Source of the DNA: an uncultured Opitutaceae bacterium
GTDB lineage: Bacteria > Verrucomicrobiota > Verrucomicrobiia > Opitutales > Opitutaceae
Direction: 5' to 3'
Length of the DNA: 64,000 nt
NCBI GenBank assembly: GCA_903929355.1
Contig: CAIYUN010000018.1
Coordinates: 1 to 64,000 of the forward strand
Part shown: one piece after another, positions 25,428 through 34,998 of the stretch
Numbering within the stretch: position 1 is the stretch's first letter
Layout: each line of letters begins with the position of its first letter
Translations under genes and position numbers: made by a program
The notes under the pieces: generated by a model
Database searches by the model: none
The model's input: only the letters and a program-made list of their open reading frames with translations
Told to the model about the DNA's origin: nothing

Positions 25428-26789
25428 ATGTCCGCGCCCGCCTTTCACGACCCCGACCCCTACGCCGCGCTGCGCGTGCCGAACTACCGCGCCTACCTTC
25501 TGGGGAGCTTTCTCGCCAACCTCGGGCGGCAGGCGGTCACGGTCGCGGCGGCGTGGGAGATCTACACGTGGACCCACTCGGCCACGGCGCTCGGCCTCGT
25601 CGGGCTGGTCAATGTCATCCCGCTGCTGGTGCTGTCGCTGCCGGCGGGCGTGCTGGCCGACCGGGTGGACCGGCGGCGGATCATCGGGTGGTCGCAGCTG
25701 GCGGCCGCGGTCATCTCGGGCGCGCTGGTGGCGCTGTCGGTCGGCCGCGACCGCGGCTGGATTCCGGCGTGGGGGCCGTTGCGCGCGGGTAACGCGCTGG
25801 TGCGGGCCGTCGCGGGGGTGTTCGAGCGCCACGCGGCGCCGGGCGAGCTGCATTTCGACGAGCCGGCGCTGCCGCTCATGTTCGTGCTGCTGTTGGTGCT
25901 GGCGTGCGTGCGCATCCTGGCCTGGCCGGCGCGCGCCTCCCTCCTCCCGCGGCTCCTGCCCCGCTCCGCGCTGGGCAACGCGATCACCTGGAACGCGAGC
26001 GCGTTTGAGATCGCGACCGTGGCCGGGCCCGCGCTGGCCGGGTTCCTGGTGGCCGGGCTGGGTTACCGCGCGGTGTACCTGCTCGACGTGGTGCTGGGCG
26101 TGACGTTTTGCGTGCTGCTGCGGCGGGTGCGCTACCTGGACGCGGGCGGCCCCGCGTCCGGGCCGGCCGCCAGACCGCACTGGCTGGAGGGGGCGAAATT
26201 CATCTGGAGCCGGAAGGTGATCCTGGGCGCCAGTGCGCTGGACCTTTTTGCCACGCTGCTCGGCGGGGCCACGATGCTGCTGCCGGTGTTTGCCGACCAG
26301 ATCCTGCACACCGGCCCGATCGGCCTCGGCTGGCTGCGGGCCGCGCCCAGCCTCGGGGCGTGTGTCATGGCCATGCGGCTGGCGCACCGGGACCCGATGG
26401 TGCGGCCGGGCCGGTCCATGCTGTGGGCGGTGGCGGGGTTCGGCGGGGCGATCCTCGTCTTTGGGCTGTCACACTGGTTCTGGCTGTCGTTTGCGGCGCT
26501 GGTGGTGAGCGGGGCGTGCGACAATGTGAGCGTGGTCGTGCGGTCGTCGCTGGTGCAGTTTCTCACCCCTGACGCGCTGCGCGGGCGGGTCACCGGCGTG
26601 AACCAGATGTTCATCGGCTCGTCGAACGAGATCGGGGCGCTGCGGGCCGGGCTGATGGGCGCGCTCGTCGGCCCGGTGGCCGCGGTGCTGATCGGCGGGG
26701 CGGGCACGCTGGCCGTGGTGGCCGCGGTGGCGTGGGCCGTGCCGCCGCTGCGCCGGCTCCCGGCCTTGCACACCCTGCGGGCCGGCTAG
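25428..26789 (+). CDS. MFS transporter, enterobactin-exporter-like group
   Basis: A 453-residue major facilitator with about twelve hydrophobic segments. The MFS signature between helices 2 and 3 is GVLADRVDRRRI, and the N-terminus (YAALRVPNYRAYLLGSFLANLGRQ) is typical of the MFS_3 / EntS-like group. A loop of about 50 residues carries sequence between helices 4 and 5 (LRAGNALVRAVAGVFERHAA). The C-terminal half shows GVNQMFIGSSNEIGALRAG, the usual family motif. The substrate is unknown. It begins 72 bases after the second permease and could be in the same transcription unit. Confidence 0.92.
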   Translation: MSAPAFHDPDPYAALRVPNYRAYLLGSFLANLGRQAVTVAAAWEIYTWTHSATALGLVGLVNVIPLLVLSLPAGVLADRVDRRRIIGWSQLAAAVISGALVALSVGRDRGWIPAWGPLRAGNALVRAVAGVFERHAAPGELHFDEPALPLMFVLLLVLACVRILAWPARASLLPRLLPRSALGNAITWNASAFEIATVAGPALAGFLVAGLGYRAVYLLDVVLGVTFCVLLRRVRYLDAGGPASGPAARPHWLEGAKFIWSRKVILGASALDLFATLLGGATMLLPVFADQILHTGPIGLGWLRAAPSLGACVMAMRLAHRDPMVRPGRSMLWAVAGFGGAILVFGLSHWFWLSFAALVVSGACDNVSVVVRSSLVQFLTPDALRGRVTGVNQMFIGSSNEIGALRAGLMGALVGPVAAVLIGGAGTLAVVAAVAWAVPPLRRLPALHTLRAG

Positions 26790-26828
26790 GGCGGCGGGCC
26801 CGCCCCGGCGGTTTCATCCCGCCCGTCC

Positions 26829-28040
26829 TCACCCGCGCCGGATTTCCGAGCCGTGGAAGCGGACGTGGAGCCGGTAGACTTTTTTCAGCCGGCAGGTGAT
26901 GGCCCCGGTCGTCAGGTCCACCTTTTCCGGGAGCTCGATCCGGTGCAGGTCGATCGCGGCGTGGTAGCCGCGCTCGGAGAACACGTCGATCAGCATCGCC
27001 ATCGCCAGCGGGTCGTCGAGCAGCGGGTCTTCGGTGTTGACCGAGGCCACCCCCGAGATCGCGTGCCGCAGCACGATGGGGATGATCTTCTTCTCGATGA
27101 ACCCGACCACCCGGCCCAGCAGCTCGCCATGCTCGAACTCGTACTCGTCGAGTCGCCGCACCATCTCCTGCCGAGCGTGCACGATGATCTCCCCCGCCAC
27201 CGGGATCGCGCGCAGCCGGTCGTAGGTCCGCGGGTCCAGTTCCAGCGTGCTCTGGTATTGGAGCTCGTTGAGGATGTTCTGCTCGACCTCCCCGATGGCG
27301 CCCTGCGCGTTGATGAAGTGATAGTGGAAGATCTCCTTGAGCGACTGGAGCGCGTCCCAGGTCTGCTCCTTGAACACCCGGTAGCGGCGCTGGGCCAGCC
27401 CCGGGTCGTAGTCGGTCGCGCGCTCTTCCGCCAGCTCGCCGATGCCGGTGCGGCGCACCTCGGCGTTCTGCGCGCGGATCTCGCGCCCGCGCTTGAGCTG
27501 GCGCTCGATCGAGGTGGCCTCGTCGACAAACAGCACCATGATGTGGATGGTGGGCTGGCGGAAGTGCCGGCCGAGCGGCGTCTGGTAGAATTCACGCCGC
27601 AGGGCATGCATTTTGTCGACCAGCAGCTTCAGGCACTCGACCTGCACCGTCGTGCGCGGGAAGCCGTCGAGGATGACGCCGTCGCGGTATTCGGTCCGCA
27701 ACAGGTGGCGGAACACGATGCCCACGGCCTCGCGGTCCCCGACCATGTGGCCGGCGTCCTTGATCCGGCGGGCCTCGGGCGAGTCGAGCAGCGTGCTCAC
27801 CACCAGGGGCTGGCAGGTCAGGTCGCGGGCCTTCAGGATGAAGAGGGTTTGCGTGCCCTTGCCCGCGCCCGGCGCGCCGCCGAGGAGGATGATTTCCTTC
27901 GGGAAACGCAGTTGCTCGCGGCCGAACTCAGCCACCAGCGAGGCCCACACGGCGTCAAAGATCAGCTGCGCGTCCTTGATCTCAAGGTCGTGGTGGCGCG
28001 TGGCGCCGGTGGCGGGCTGGTTGGGCGGATTGGAGGACAT
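26829..28040 (-). CDS. Adenylate-kinase-like protein with long C-terminal extension
   Basis: A 403-residue protein with an N-terminal nucleoside monophosphate kinase domain (about residues 10-220). Its P-loop is LLGGAPGAGKGTQTLFIL, the NMP-binding region contains LLDSPEARRIKDAGHMVGD, and the adenylate-kinase motif is VILDGFPRTTVQ. The LID region is followed by EERATDYDPGLAQRRYRVF. After that about 180 residues form an extra domain (HYHFINAQGAIGEVEQNI, RARQEMVRRLDEYEF-like helices) not found in normal 220-residue adenylate kinases. Such long AdK-like proteins occur in Verrucomicrobiota and Planctomycetes; the role of the extension is unknown. Start at 28040 fits the domain. It is convergent with the MFS gene over a GC-rich palindrome (26793-26804). 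Confidence 0.85.
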   Translation of the reverse strand: MSSNPPNQPATGATRHHDLEIKDAQLIFDAVWASLVAEFGREQLRFPKEIILLGGAPGAGKGTQTLFILKARDLTCQPLVVSTLLDSPEARRIKDAGHMVGDREAVGIVFRHLLRTEYRDGVILDGFPRTTVQVECLKLLVDKMHALRREFYQTPLGRHFRQPTIHIMVLFVDEATSIERQLKRGREIRAQNAEVRRTGIGELAEERATDYDPGLAQRRYRVFKEQTWDALQSLKEIFHYHFINAQGAIGEVEQNILNELQYQSTLELDPRTYDRLRAIPVAGEIIVHARQEMVRRLDEYEFEHGELLGRVVGFIEKKIIPIVLRHAISGVASVNTEDPLLDDPLAMAMLIDVFSERGYHAAIDLHRIELPEKVDLTTGAITCRLKKVYRLHVRFHGSEIRRG

Positions 28041-28421
28041 ACGCGGGAGGGCGGGTGACACTAGAACGGTCTTGGCCTGGAGTTCGACAACAGAAATCAC
28101 CACCACATCGGGGCCACTGCTGATTCACGAAGGGATGAATATCGAGGCCACAAAGGCTTGGCGTTCGTCCGTGACCTCATCAGACAAAAAACTGTAACCA
28201 CTTATGCGCGTTAACTTACAATTATCCGATCCTCTGAATCAGTGTTTATCAGTGTCCCTCAGTGGTTCAAATCAGCCCGTTCGAAAAGTTTTCGTACCGG
28301 GTTTCTAAAAATGTTTTGCCACTCATAATCATTATTTTATGTCCTGCATGAATCGGCACAGCGCGGGGCTTTTGCCTTGCCTCGGGCCTGAGATTCGTCC
28401 CCATCAGGGACCCCTTTCCCC
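28041..28421. other. Intergenic region with CACTGAT-type dispersed repeat
   Basis: About 380 bases between divergent genes. At 28237-28267 lies ATCAGTGTTTATCAGTG followed by TCCCTCAGTGGTT, and its partner at 28196 reads GTAACCACTTATG, so the two ends form an imperfect inverted pair about 70 bases apart. The same motif occurs at 32065-32095 in the metH spacer. The rest is AT-rich and probably carries the promoters for both genes. Confidence 0.5.
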
Positions 28422-29678
28422 ATGCACCCGGCCAAATTGTCTCCGTTGCTCGCGCTTGCCGCGCTTTTCCTTGCCCCCGCCCTGCCTGTCTCCGCCCAGC
28501 CTGCCGCCAGCGCGGTTGGCCGCGGTGTGCCCCAGGTCGTCTCACCCCAGGTCAACGCCGACCGCACGATCACCTACCGGCTCTACGCCCCCAACGCGAA
28601 GAGCGTGGGCTTCACCGGCGATTTCTACACCAGCGCCGCCGCCATGACCAAGGGCGACGACGGCGTGTGGACTTTCACCTCCAAGGTCATGCCGCCCGGC
28701 GTGTTTGGCTACTACTTCAATGTGGACGGCGTCCGCTTCACCGACCCCACCAATCTCGACAGCTTCGGCGGCGCGCACTATGTAAAAAGCTACGTCGAGG
28801 TGGCGGGCGACGGGAAACAGTTTTGGGCCGAACGCGATGTGCCCCATGGCGAGGTCCATGAGCTGTGGTACAAGAATCCCACTCTGGGCGCGCGCCGGGT
28901 GCTGGTTTACACCCCGCCGGGCTACGATGCCGGCGGGACCAAGACCTACCCCGCCGTCTATCTGTATTCCGGCTCCGGTGACAACGAGACCTACTGGACC
29001 AAGATCGGCCGCGCCAATTTCATCATGGACAACCTGATCGCCGACGGCCTCGCCAAGCCGGCCGTCCTCGTCATGCCCTACGGCTCGACGGTGGTGCCCT
29101 CGCCGCCGGACGGTCAGGAAGACACCGGTGGCGCGGGCGTCTATGGGGTCGATGCAATCGGTCGGGATCTGGTTGGCAGCGTGATTCCGGTCGTCGAGCA
29201 AAACTTCAAAGTCGGCCACGATCCCAAAGATCGGGCCATCTTTGGCTTCTCGATGGGCGGCTACCTCGCGCCGACCATCGGCCTGAACCACCCCGAGCTG
29301 TTTGGCTGGGTCGCCAGCTCCAGCGCCGACTACCGCAATCCAGGCGGCGCGCCCAAGAACTTCCCCGGCCTTGTCGCCGGTCTGGACCTCGCCAAGAAGA
29401 ACCTCCGCTGGGTCGGTTTCATGGTGGGCACCGACCGGACATCCGGCGAAAGCGGGCACACCACCGCCAGCAAGGGCGCGGCGGATTTCATCAACAGCCT
29501 CGGGCTCCAGGCCGAGTGGGCCACGCCAACCGGCGGCAGCCACACCTGGTTCAGTTGGCGCGGCTATTTCCGCGACCTCATGGCGCAAAAGTTTTTCGTG
29601 GACGATCCCTATCACACCCCTGCGGTCGGCGTCACCGCCGCCGCCCAGGCCGCCGCCATGGCACCCCCCGCCCCCTGA
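28422..29678 (+). CDS. Secreted esterase with N-terminal CBM48-like domain
   Basis: A 418-residue exported esterase of the esterase-D / feruloyl-esterase-like group. After a signal peptide (LLALAALFLAPALPVSAQ) comes an E-set/CBM48-like beta domain (ITYRLYAPNAKSVGFTGDF, GVFGYYFNVDGVRF). An alpha/beta hydrolase domain follows, with the entry RRVLVYTPPGYDAGG, oxyanion loop PAVYLYSGSGDNE, nucleophile elbow GFSMGGYLAP, and a late His in GGSHTWFSWRGYF. Enzymes of this layout remove acyl groups such as ferulate or acetate from plant or algal polysaccharides. It is followed by another secreted protein gene with a REP-like repeat in the spacer. The start directly precedes the signal peptide. Confidence 0.9.
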   Translation: MHPAKLSPLLALAALFLAPALPVSAQPAASAVGRGVPQVVSPQVNADRTITYRLYAPNAKSVGFTGDFYTSAAAMTKGDDGVWTFTSKVMPPGVFGYYFNVDGVRFTDPTNLDSFGGAHYVKSYVEVAGDGKQFWAERDVPHGEVHELWYKNPTLGARRVLVYTPPGYDAGGTKTYPAVYLYSGSGDNETYWTKIGRANFIMDNLIADGLAKPAVLVMPYGSTVVPSPPDGQEDTGGAGVYGVDAIGRDLVGSVIPVVEQNFKVGHDPKDRAIFGFSMGGYLAPTIGLNHPELFGWVASSSADYRNPGGAPKNFPGLVAGLDLAKKNLRWVGFMVGTDRTSGESGHTTASKGAADFINSLGLQAEWATPTGGSHTWFSWRGYFRDLMAQKFFVDDPYHTPAVGVTAAAQAAAMAPPAP

Positions 29679-29706
29679 TAAAGATATATTTTGACCTGAC
29701 ATCCCA

Positions 29707-29759
29707 ACGGTAGGGGCGGCTCTCCGAGCCGTCTGCGGACGCCACGGAGTTACATCCCT
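29707..29759 (+). repeat. REP-like bipartite palindrome, copy 2
   Basis: The palindrome CGGCTCTCCGAGCCG (29717-29731) is followed by GCGGACGCCACGGAGTTACATCCCT, here given as GGACGCCACGGAGT plus a degenerate right arm. It sits shortly after the esterase stop and matches 17551-17608. Confidence 0.7.
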
Positions 29760-29818
29760 CCCCCCTTTCCGTTGACCACCCCCGCCACTTCCCTTCTGCT
29801 TCCCAGCCCCACCCACCC

Positions 29819-30703
29819 ATGAAAACCACCCCTGCCGCCCTGTTCGTGCTCCTGTCCGGAGCATTGGTTGCCTCGCTCTCCGCCCAAAACGCCGCTCCCG
29901 CCGCCGCTCCCGCGCCGGGCTCGGCCCCGGCCCCCACCGCCACTCCCACCACTCCGGCCCCGGTCCCCGCCGCCACCGCCACCGGCGCCCTGTTTATTTC
30001 GGAAGACTTCGAGTCGGGCAAAATCAACCCGGACCTCTGGGACCTGCGCGTGAGCGGCGCGGCGACGGCGACGATTGTGCAGGACAAGGTCGCTCACGGC
30101 AAAAACGCGCTCAAGATCCACTATCCGGCGGGCACCCGCGGCGCGTATGCCATGCTCGCCGCCAAACTGCCGGCGGGCGTGCATGACCAGCTTTATGGCC
30201 GCGCCTACTTCCATGCGACCAACCTTCCCGTGCAGAATCATAGCGTGTTTCTCTCCGCCGGCACGCCGGGCTGGCCGAAAGCCAACTTTCTCGAAATCGG
30301 CGACGACACCGGTGCGTTCAAACTTTCGTTCAAGCTGGACAACCGGGCGGTGGCGGTGAACGGCTATACCAACGGCGAGGTCAATCCCAAGGGGGGAACC
30401 ATCCCGCAGGACCGCTGGATCTGCCTGGAGTGGGAGTTCACCGACAAACCGGCGGACCGCATCATCATCACCGTGGACGGCAAGCCGGTGGTGGACAAAA
30501 ATCAGGTCTTCCACAACGTCACCGGTGGCCTGGTCAACGGCTTTGTGGAGTTCGCCATCGGCTTCCGCACCTTTGCGGCGGCCAACCTCGTTCCCAAGGA
30601 TGTGGACATCTATTACGACGACATCGCCATCAGCGACAAACCCATCGGCCAGCTGGCTCCGGTGCCCGCCGAGGCCAAGCCGGTCGCGGCGGTCACGCCG
30701 TAA
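29819..30703 (+). CDS. Secreted concanavalin-like lectin/lyase-like protein
   Basis: A 294-residue exported protein. A signal peptide (TPAALFVLLSGALVASLSA) is followed by an Ala/Pro linker (residues about 25-55) and a beta-sandwich domain of about 220 residues. The domain begins LFISEDFESGKINPDLWDLR, a common entry for concanavalin A-like folds, and ends with VDIYYDDIAISDKPIG, the terminal strand also typical of this fold. PQDRWICLEWEFTDKP and IIITVDGKPV are the central strands. A carbohydrate-binding or polysaccharide-lyase role is plausible, but no family could be assigned with certainty. The gene follows the secreted esterase on the same strand. Confidence 0.78.
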   Translation: MKTTPAALFVLLSGALVASLSAQNAAPAAAPAPGSAPAPTATPTTPAPVPAATATGALFISEDFESGKINPDLWDLRVSGAATATIVQDKVAHGKNALKIHYPAGTRGAYAMLAAKLPAGVHDQLYGRAYFHATNLPVQNHSVFLSAGTPGWPKANFLEIGDDTGAFKLSFKLDNRAVAVNGYTNGEVNPKGGTIPQDRWICLEWEFTDKPADRIIITVDGKPVVDKNQVFHNVTGGLVNGFVEFAIGFRTFAAANLVPKDVDIYYDDIAISDKPIGQLAPVPAEAKPVAAVTP

Positions 30704-30746
30704 GGGCACAGAGGTGTAGGGTGACGCTCGCCCAATCCGAGGGTAG

Positions 30747-30767
30747 GGACGCCACTCCGTGGCGTCC
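30747..30767 (+). repeat. REP-like palindrome, copy 3
   Basis: A perfect GGACGCCAC-TCC-GTGGCGTCC palindrome of 21 bases, preceded by GGTAG and followed by GCAGAT, located between the secreted protein gene and the first metH gene. It has the opposite orientation to copies 1 and 2. Confidence 0.75.
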
Positions 30768-30860
30768 GCAGATCGTTGTTGGGGCCATTGCAAGCCGTCC
30801 CACCCCCCCACCCCTGACGCCTTGGCTTGTCAGCGGGCGTTCGGGGCCTAAGTTGGGGGC

Positions 30861-31937
30861 ATGAACGCCCTCACGCCTCGCCAGCTCTCCGCCGACGCCG
30901 ATCTGCGCGCGCTGTTTGCGCGGCGCATCGCCATCCTCGACGGCGCGATGGGCACCATGATCCAGCAGCATGCGCTCACCGAGGCCGATTTCCGGGGCGA
31001 CCGGTTTCGCGCGCATCCGCACGACCTACGCGGCAACAACGACCTGCTCTGCCTCACCCGCCCGGACGTCATTCAGGACATCCACGCACAGTATTTTGCC
31101 GCCGGGGCCGACCTCGTCGAGACCAACACCTTCAGCTCCACCGCGATCGCCCAGGCCGACTACAAGCTCGAGCCGGTCGTGACCGAGCTCAACCTCGCCG
31201 CCGTCGCCTGCGCCCGCCGGGCCGCCGACCAGGCCGAGGCCGCCACCCCCGGCCGACGCCGCTATGTGGCCGGCGCCATCGGCCCGCTCAACCGCACCCT
31301 CTCGCTCTCCCCCGATGTCAACCGGCCCGACTACCGCGCCGTCACCTGGGAGCAGGTCGTCGCCGCCTACGACGAGCAGGCCCGCGCACTCATCACTGGC
31401 GGCGTCGATGTGCTGCTGGTCGAGACCATCTTCGACACCCTCAACGCCAAGGCCGCCCTGTTCGCCCTCGACCACATCTTCGACGAGCTCGGCGCCCGCC
31501 TGCCGGTGATTGTCTCGGTCACCATCACGGACCTTTCCGGCCGCACCCTCTCCGGCCAGACCACCGAGGCGTTTTACAACTCCATCCGCCACACCCGCCC
31601 GTTTTGCGTGGGGCTCAATTGCGCGCTCGGGCCGAAACAGATGCGCCCCTTCGTCGCGGAGCTCGCCCGCGTCGCCGAGTGCTTCGTGAGTTGCTACCCC
31701 AACGCCGGCCTGCCCAATGCCTTTGGCGGCTACGACGAGACCCCCGCCGATGTCGCCGGCGCGCTCGCCGAGTTTGCCGCCGCCGGCTGGCTCAACCTCG
31801 TCGGTGGCTGCTGCGGCACCACGCCCGCGCACATCGCCGCAATCGCCCAGGCCGTCGCGCCCTTCCCCCCGCGTGTCGCGCCGGAACGCCCGCCCGTGCT
31901 CCGCCTCAGCGGCCTCGAGCCCCTCCTGGTCGCGTGA
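30861..31937 (+). CDS. metH: Methionine synthase part 1: homocysteine-binding domain
   Basis: A 358-residue homocysteine methyltransferase module of cobalamin-dependent methionine synthase. It starts with the expected phrases [20 protein letters not shown], then [16 protein letters not shown]. The zinc ligands are present: Cys in [12 protein letters not shown], and the Cys-Cys pair in [17 protein letters not shown]. In most bacteria this domain is fused to the folate, cobalamin and reactivation domains; here it ends with its own stop, and the remaining domains are encoded 216 bases downstream. The spacer is made almost wholly of repeats. Sum of the two products (about 1285 residues) matches full-length MetH. 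The start is the first ATG of the conserved domain. Confidence 0.95.
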   Translation: MNALTPRQLSADADLRALFARRIAILDGAMGTMIQQHALTEADFRGDRFRAHPHDLRGNNDLLCLTRPDVIQDIHAQYFAAGADLVETNTFSSTAIAQADYKLEPVVTELNLAAVACARRAADQAEAATPGRRRYVAGAIGPLNRTLSLSPDVNRPDYRAVTWEQVVAAYDEQARALITGGVDVLLVETIFDTLNAKAALFALDHIFDELGARLPVIVSVTITDLSGRTLSGQTTEAFYNSIRHTRPFCVGLNCALGPKQMRPFVAELARVAECFVSCYPNAGLPNAFGGYDETPADVAGALAEFAAAGWLNLVGGCCGTTPAHIAAIAQAVAPFPPRVAPERPPVLRLSGLEPLLVA

Positions 31938-31948
31938 CGCAAGCAGGG

Positions 31949-32004
31949 GTCAGGGGACAGAAGCCGGATGCCAGAAGCCAGACGTCCGAGACCAGATGTC
32001 AGAA
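31949..32004 (+). repeat. Heptad repeat array in the metH spacer, block 1
   Basis: Eight units with an exact 7-base period: GGTCAGG, GGACAGA, AGCCGGA, TGCCAGA, AGCCAGA, CGTCCGA, GACCAGA, TGTCAGA. It starts 12 bases after the stop of the first metH gene. Confidence 0.85.
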
Positions 32005-32029
32005 AAACTTTCCGATCCGCAGGCGCTCC

Positions 32030-32064
32030 TTCTGATCTCCGAACTTCGAGTTCCCTCCTTCTAT
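32030..32064 (+). repeat. Heptad repeat array in the metH spacer, block 2
   Basis: Five units of 7 bases: CTTCTGA, TCTCCGA, ACTTCGA, GTTCCCT, CCTTCTA. Degenerate, but in strict period. Confidence 0.65.
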
Positions 32065-32096
32065 TAGTGTTCATCAGTGCCCATTAGTGGTTAACC
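32065..32096 (+). repeat. CACTGAT-type dispersed repeat in the metH spacer
   Basis: TTAGTGTTCATCAGTGCCC followed by ATTAGTGGTTAAC. It matches 28237-28267, showing a dispersed family with ATCAGTG and AGTGGTT cores. Confidence 0.65.
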
Positions 32097-32100
32097 TCTC

Positions 32101-32149
32101 TGAATTCCGCACTCCGAAATCCAAAATCCAAAATCTAAAATCCAAAATC
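32101..32149 (+). repeat. Heptad repeat array in the metH spacer, block 3
   Basis: Seven units of exactly 7 bases: TGAATTC, CGCACTC, CGAAATC, CAAAATC, CAAAATC, TAAAATC, CAAAATC. It ends 4 bases before the TTG start of the second metH gene and provides the in-frame stop (TAA at 32136) that separates that gene from the upstream sequence. Confidence 0.85.
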
Positions 32150-32153
32150 TGCT

Positions 32154-34937
32154 TTGACCCAATCCGCCTCCAGCTTCCTCGTCATTGGTGAGCGCACCAA
32201 CATCACCGGCTCGCCCAAGTTCGCGAAGGCGTTGAAGGCGGGTGACTGGGACGCGTGCCTCGCCATCGCGCTGCAGCAGGTCGAGAGCGGGGCCAACGTG
32301 ATCGACATCAACGTCGACGAGGCGCTCATCGACGGCGAGGCCACGATGACCAAGTTCCTCAACCTCATCGCCGCCGAGCCCGACATCGCGCGCGTCCCGG
32401 TGATGGTGGACTCCTCCAAATGGAGCGTGCTCGAGGCCGGCCTGCGCTGCCTGCAGGGGAAGGGCATCGTCAACTCCATCTCGCTCAAGGACGGCGAGGC
32501 CGAGTTTCTTCGCCGCGCCAAACTCGTCCTCCGTTACGGTGCCGCCGCCGTGGTCATGGCCTTCGACGAGCAGGGCCAGGCCGCCACCCGCGACGAAAAG
32601 GTCCGCATCTGCACCCGCGCCTACCAGCTCCTCACCCAGCGGATCGGCTTTCCGCCCACCGACATCATTTTCGACCCCAACATCCTCACCGTCGCCACCG
32701 GCATCGAGGAGCACAACAACTACGCGGTCGATTTCTTCGAGGCCACCAAGCTCATCAAGGCCACGCTGCCCCACGCCAAGGTCTCCGGCGGGGTGTCCAA
32801 CGTCTCCTTCTCCTTCCGCGGCAACAACCCGGTGCGCGAGGCGATGCACACCGCTTTCCTCTACCATGCGATCCGCGCCGGCATGGACATGGCCATCGTC
32901 AACGCCGGCATGCTCGGCGTCTATGCCGAGATCGAGCCGGAGCTGTTGCAGCTCGTCGAGGACGTGCTCCTCAACCGCCGGTCCGACGCCACCGAGCGCC
33001 TCGTCACCTTCGCCGACGAGCTCAAGGCCGCGGAGACCGCCGCCAAGGCCGGGGGCACCGGCGCGGTGGCCGCGGGGCCGGCGGCCGCCAAGGACGCCTG
33101 GCGCTCGGCCCCCGTCGAGGAGCGCCTCAAGCATGCGCTCGTGAAAGGCCTTGACGCCCACGTGGACGCCGACACCGAGGAGGCCCGCCAGAAATACCCG
33201 CGCCCGCTCGACATCATCGAGGGACCGCTGATGGACGGCATGCGCGTCGTCGGCGACCTCTTCGGCGCGGGCAAGATGTTTCTCCCCCAGGTGGTCAAGT
33301 CCGCCCGCGTGATGAAAAAATCCGTCGCCTACCTCACGCCCTTCATGGAGGCGGAGAAGGAGGCGGCCCGGCAGCGGGCGCTGGAGGAGGCCGCCCGGAA
33401 TCCATCGCTCAAGGCCGAGGCGGTCCGGCCGCAGTCCGCCGGTCGCGTCATCCTCGCCACCGTCAAGGGCGACGTGCATGACATCGGCAAGAACATCGTC
33501 GGCGTCGTCCTCGCCTGCAACAACTACGAGGTCACCGACCTCGGGGTTATGGTGCCGTGTGAAAAGATCCTCGCCGCCGCGCTGGAAAAGCAGGCCGACA
33601 TCATCGGCCTCTCCGGCCTCATCACCCCCTCGCTCGACGAGATGGTGCATGTCGCCAAGGAGATGACGCGGACGAAAATGACGCTGCCGCTCCTCATCGG
33701 CGGCGCGACCACCAGCGCCAAGCACACTGCGGTCAAGATCGCCCCCGAATACGCCGAACCCGTCGTCCATGTGCTCGACGCCTCGCGGGTCATCGGGGTC
33801 GTGAGCGCGCTGCTCTCCGCCGGGCAGAAGCCCGCCTTTGCCGCCGAGAACCTGGCGCGGCACGAGCGCCTGCGCGCGGAGTTCGCCGCGCAGCGTGGCG
33901 CCCGCAAGTTGCTCGCCCTCGCCGAAGCCCGCGCCCGCCGCCAGCCCACCGACTGGGCCACCGTGGACATCCCCACCCCCGAGTTCACCGGCACCCGCAT
34001 CTACTCCTCCGACCCCACTCCGCACTCCGCACTCCGCACTCCGCATTCCATCGAGCGTCTCACGCTCGATGAAATGGTCCCCTACATCGACTGGGGTCCG
34101 TTCTTCTCCGCCTGGGAGCTGCACGGCCGCTTCCCCGAGATCCTAAAGGACCCGGTCGTCGGCGAGGAGGCCACCAAGCTCTACGCCGACGCGCAGACCA
34201 TGCTCGCGCAGATCGTCGCCGAAAAACGCTACACCGCCCGCGCCGTCATCGCCTACTGGCCCGCCAACGCCGTCGGCGACGATGTCGAAATCTACACCGA
34301 CGCGACCCGCACCAAAGTCCACGCGACCTTCCATTTCCTCCGCCAGCAGGGCGAGAAGCCGGCGGACCAGTTCAACCACTGCCTCGCCGATTACATTGCG
34401 CCCAAGGACACAGGCCGCGCCGACTGGCTCGGCGGCTTTGCCGTGACAAGCGGGCATGGCGTCGAGGATTTTGCCCGGGAGTTTGAGGCCAGGCACGACG
34501 ACTACGGCGCGATCATGGCCAAGGCGCTCGGGGACCGGCTGGCCGAGGCCCTCGCCGAGCTTATGCACAAGCGCGCCCGCGACCTCTGCGGCTTTGGCCG
34601 CACGGAGAACCTCACCATGGCGCAGATGCTCCGGGAGCAATACCGCGGCGTCCGCCCCGCGCCCGGCTACCCCGCGTGCCCCGACCACACCGAGAAACGC
34701 CTCCTCTTCGACCTGCTGGAGGCGGAGGCCGCCACCGGCATCACGCTCACCGAGAGTTTTGCCATGACCCCGCCCAGCGCGGTGAGCGGCCAGTATTTCA
34801 ACCACCCCGACGCCAAGTATTTCGCCGTCGGCAAGCTCGGCCGCGACCAGGTCGCGGACTACGCGCAGCGCAAAGGCACGCCCCTCGCCGAGGTGGAGAA
34901 ATGGCTCGGCCCGTATCTGGATTACGATCCGGCCTGA
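32154..34937 (+). CDS. metH: Methionine synthase part 2: folate, cobalamin and activation domains
   Basis: A 927-residue product with the remaining MetH modules. The pterin-binding domain begins [20 protein letters not shown]. The cobalamin cap and B12 domain have the axial-ligand motif [20 protein letters not shown]. The reactivation domain shows [20 protein letters not shown] and [20 protein letters not shown]. The start must be the TTG at 32154: an in-frame stop lies 18 bases upstream, and no ATG or GTG precedes the conserved FLVIGERTN block. There is no Shine-Dalgarno sequence. Between the B12 and reactivation domains the protein contains [18 protein letters not shown], encoded by an in-frame heptad DNA array. 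An expanded Ala/Gly-rich loop ([18 protein letters not shown]) lies in the cap region. Confidence 0.96.
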   Translation: MTQSASSFLVIGERTNITGSPKFAKALKAGDWDACLAIALQQVESGANVIDINVDEALIDGEATMTKFLNLIAAEPDIARVPVMVDSSKWSVLEAGLRCLQGKGIVNSISLKDGEAEFLRRAKLVLRYGAAAVVMAFDEQGQAATRDEKVRICTRAYQLLTQRIGFPPTDIIFDPNILTVATGIEEHNNYAVDFFEATKLIKATLPHAKVSGGVSNVSFSFRGNNPVREAMHTAFLYHAIRAGMDMAIVNAGMLGVYAEIEPELLQLVEDVLLNRRSDATERLVTFADELKAAETAAKAGGTGAVAAGPAAAKDAWRSAPVEERLKHALVKGLDAHVDADTEEARQKYPRPLDIIEGPLMDGMRVVGDLFGAGKMFLPQVVKSARVMKKSVAYLTPFMEAEKEAARQRALEEAARNPSLKAEAVRPQSAGRVILATVKGDVHDIGKNIVGVVLACNNYEVTDLGVMVPCEKILAAALEKQADIIGLSGLITPSLDEMVHVAKEMTRTKMTLPLLIGGATTSAKHTAVKIAPEYAEPVVHVLDASRVIGVVSALLSAGQKPAFAAENLARHERLRAEFAAQRGARKLLALAEARARRQPTDWATVDIPTPEFTGTRIYSSDPTPHSALRTPHSIERLTLDEMVPYIDWGPFFSAWELHGRFPEILKDPVVGEEATKLYADAQTMLAQIVAEKRYTARAVIAYWPANAVGDDVEIYTDATRTKVHATFHFLRQQGEKPADQFNHCLADYIAPKDTGRADWLGGFAVTSGHGVEDFAREFEARHDDYGAIMAKALGDRLAEALAELMHKRARDLCGFGRTENLTMAQMLREQYRGVRPAPGYPACPDHTEKRLLFDLLEAEAATGITLTESFAMTPPSAVSGQYFNHPDAKYFAVGKLGRDQVADYAQRKGTPLAEVEKWLGPYLDYDPA
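34017..34044 (+). repeat. In-frame heptad array inside metH part 2
   Basis: Four exact ACTCCGC units followed by ATTCCAT. It is translated as two copies of the heptapeptide SALRTPH in the linker between the B12 and reactivation domains. Confidence 0.9.
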
Positions 34938-34998
34938 GCCGGAATCTTGCCGAAGGGTGGGGCGCGTTGTCCCTAACGCGCCGTGTTTGAGCGCCGCA

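Noticed and set aside
31949-32149. CRISPR array in the metH spacer
   Set aside because: The units are 7 bases long, contiguous and without spacers. There are no cas genes in the window.
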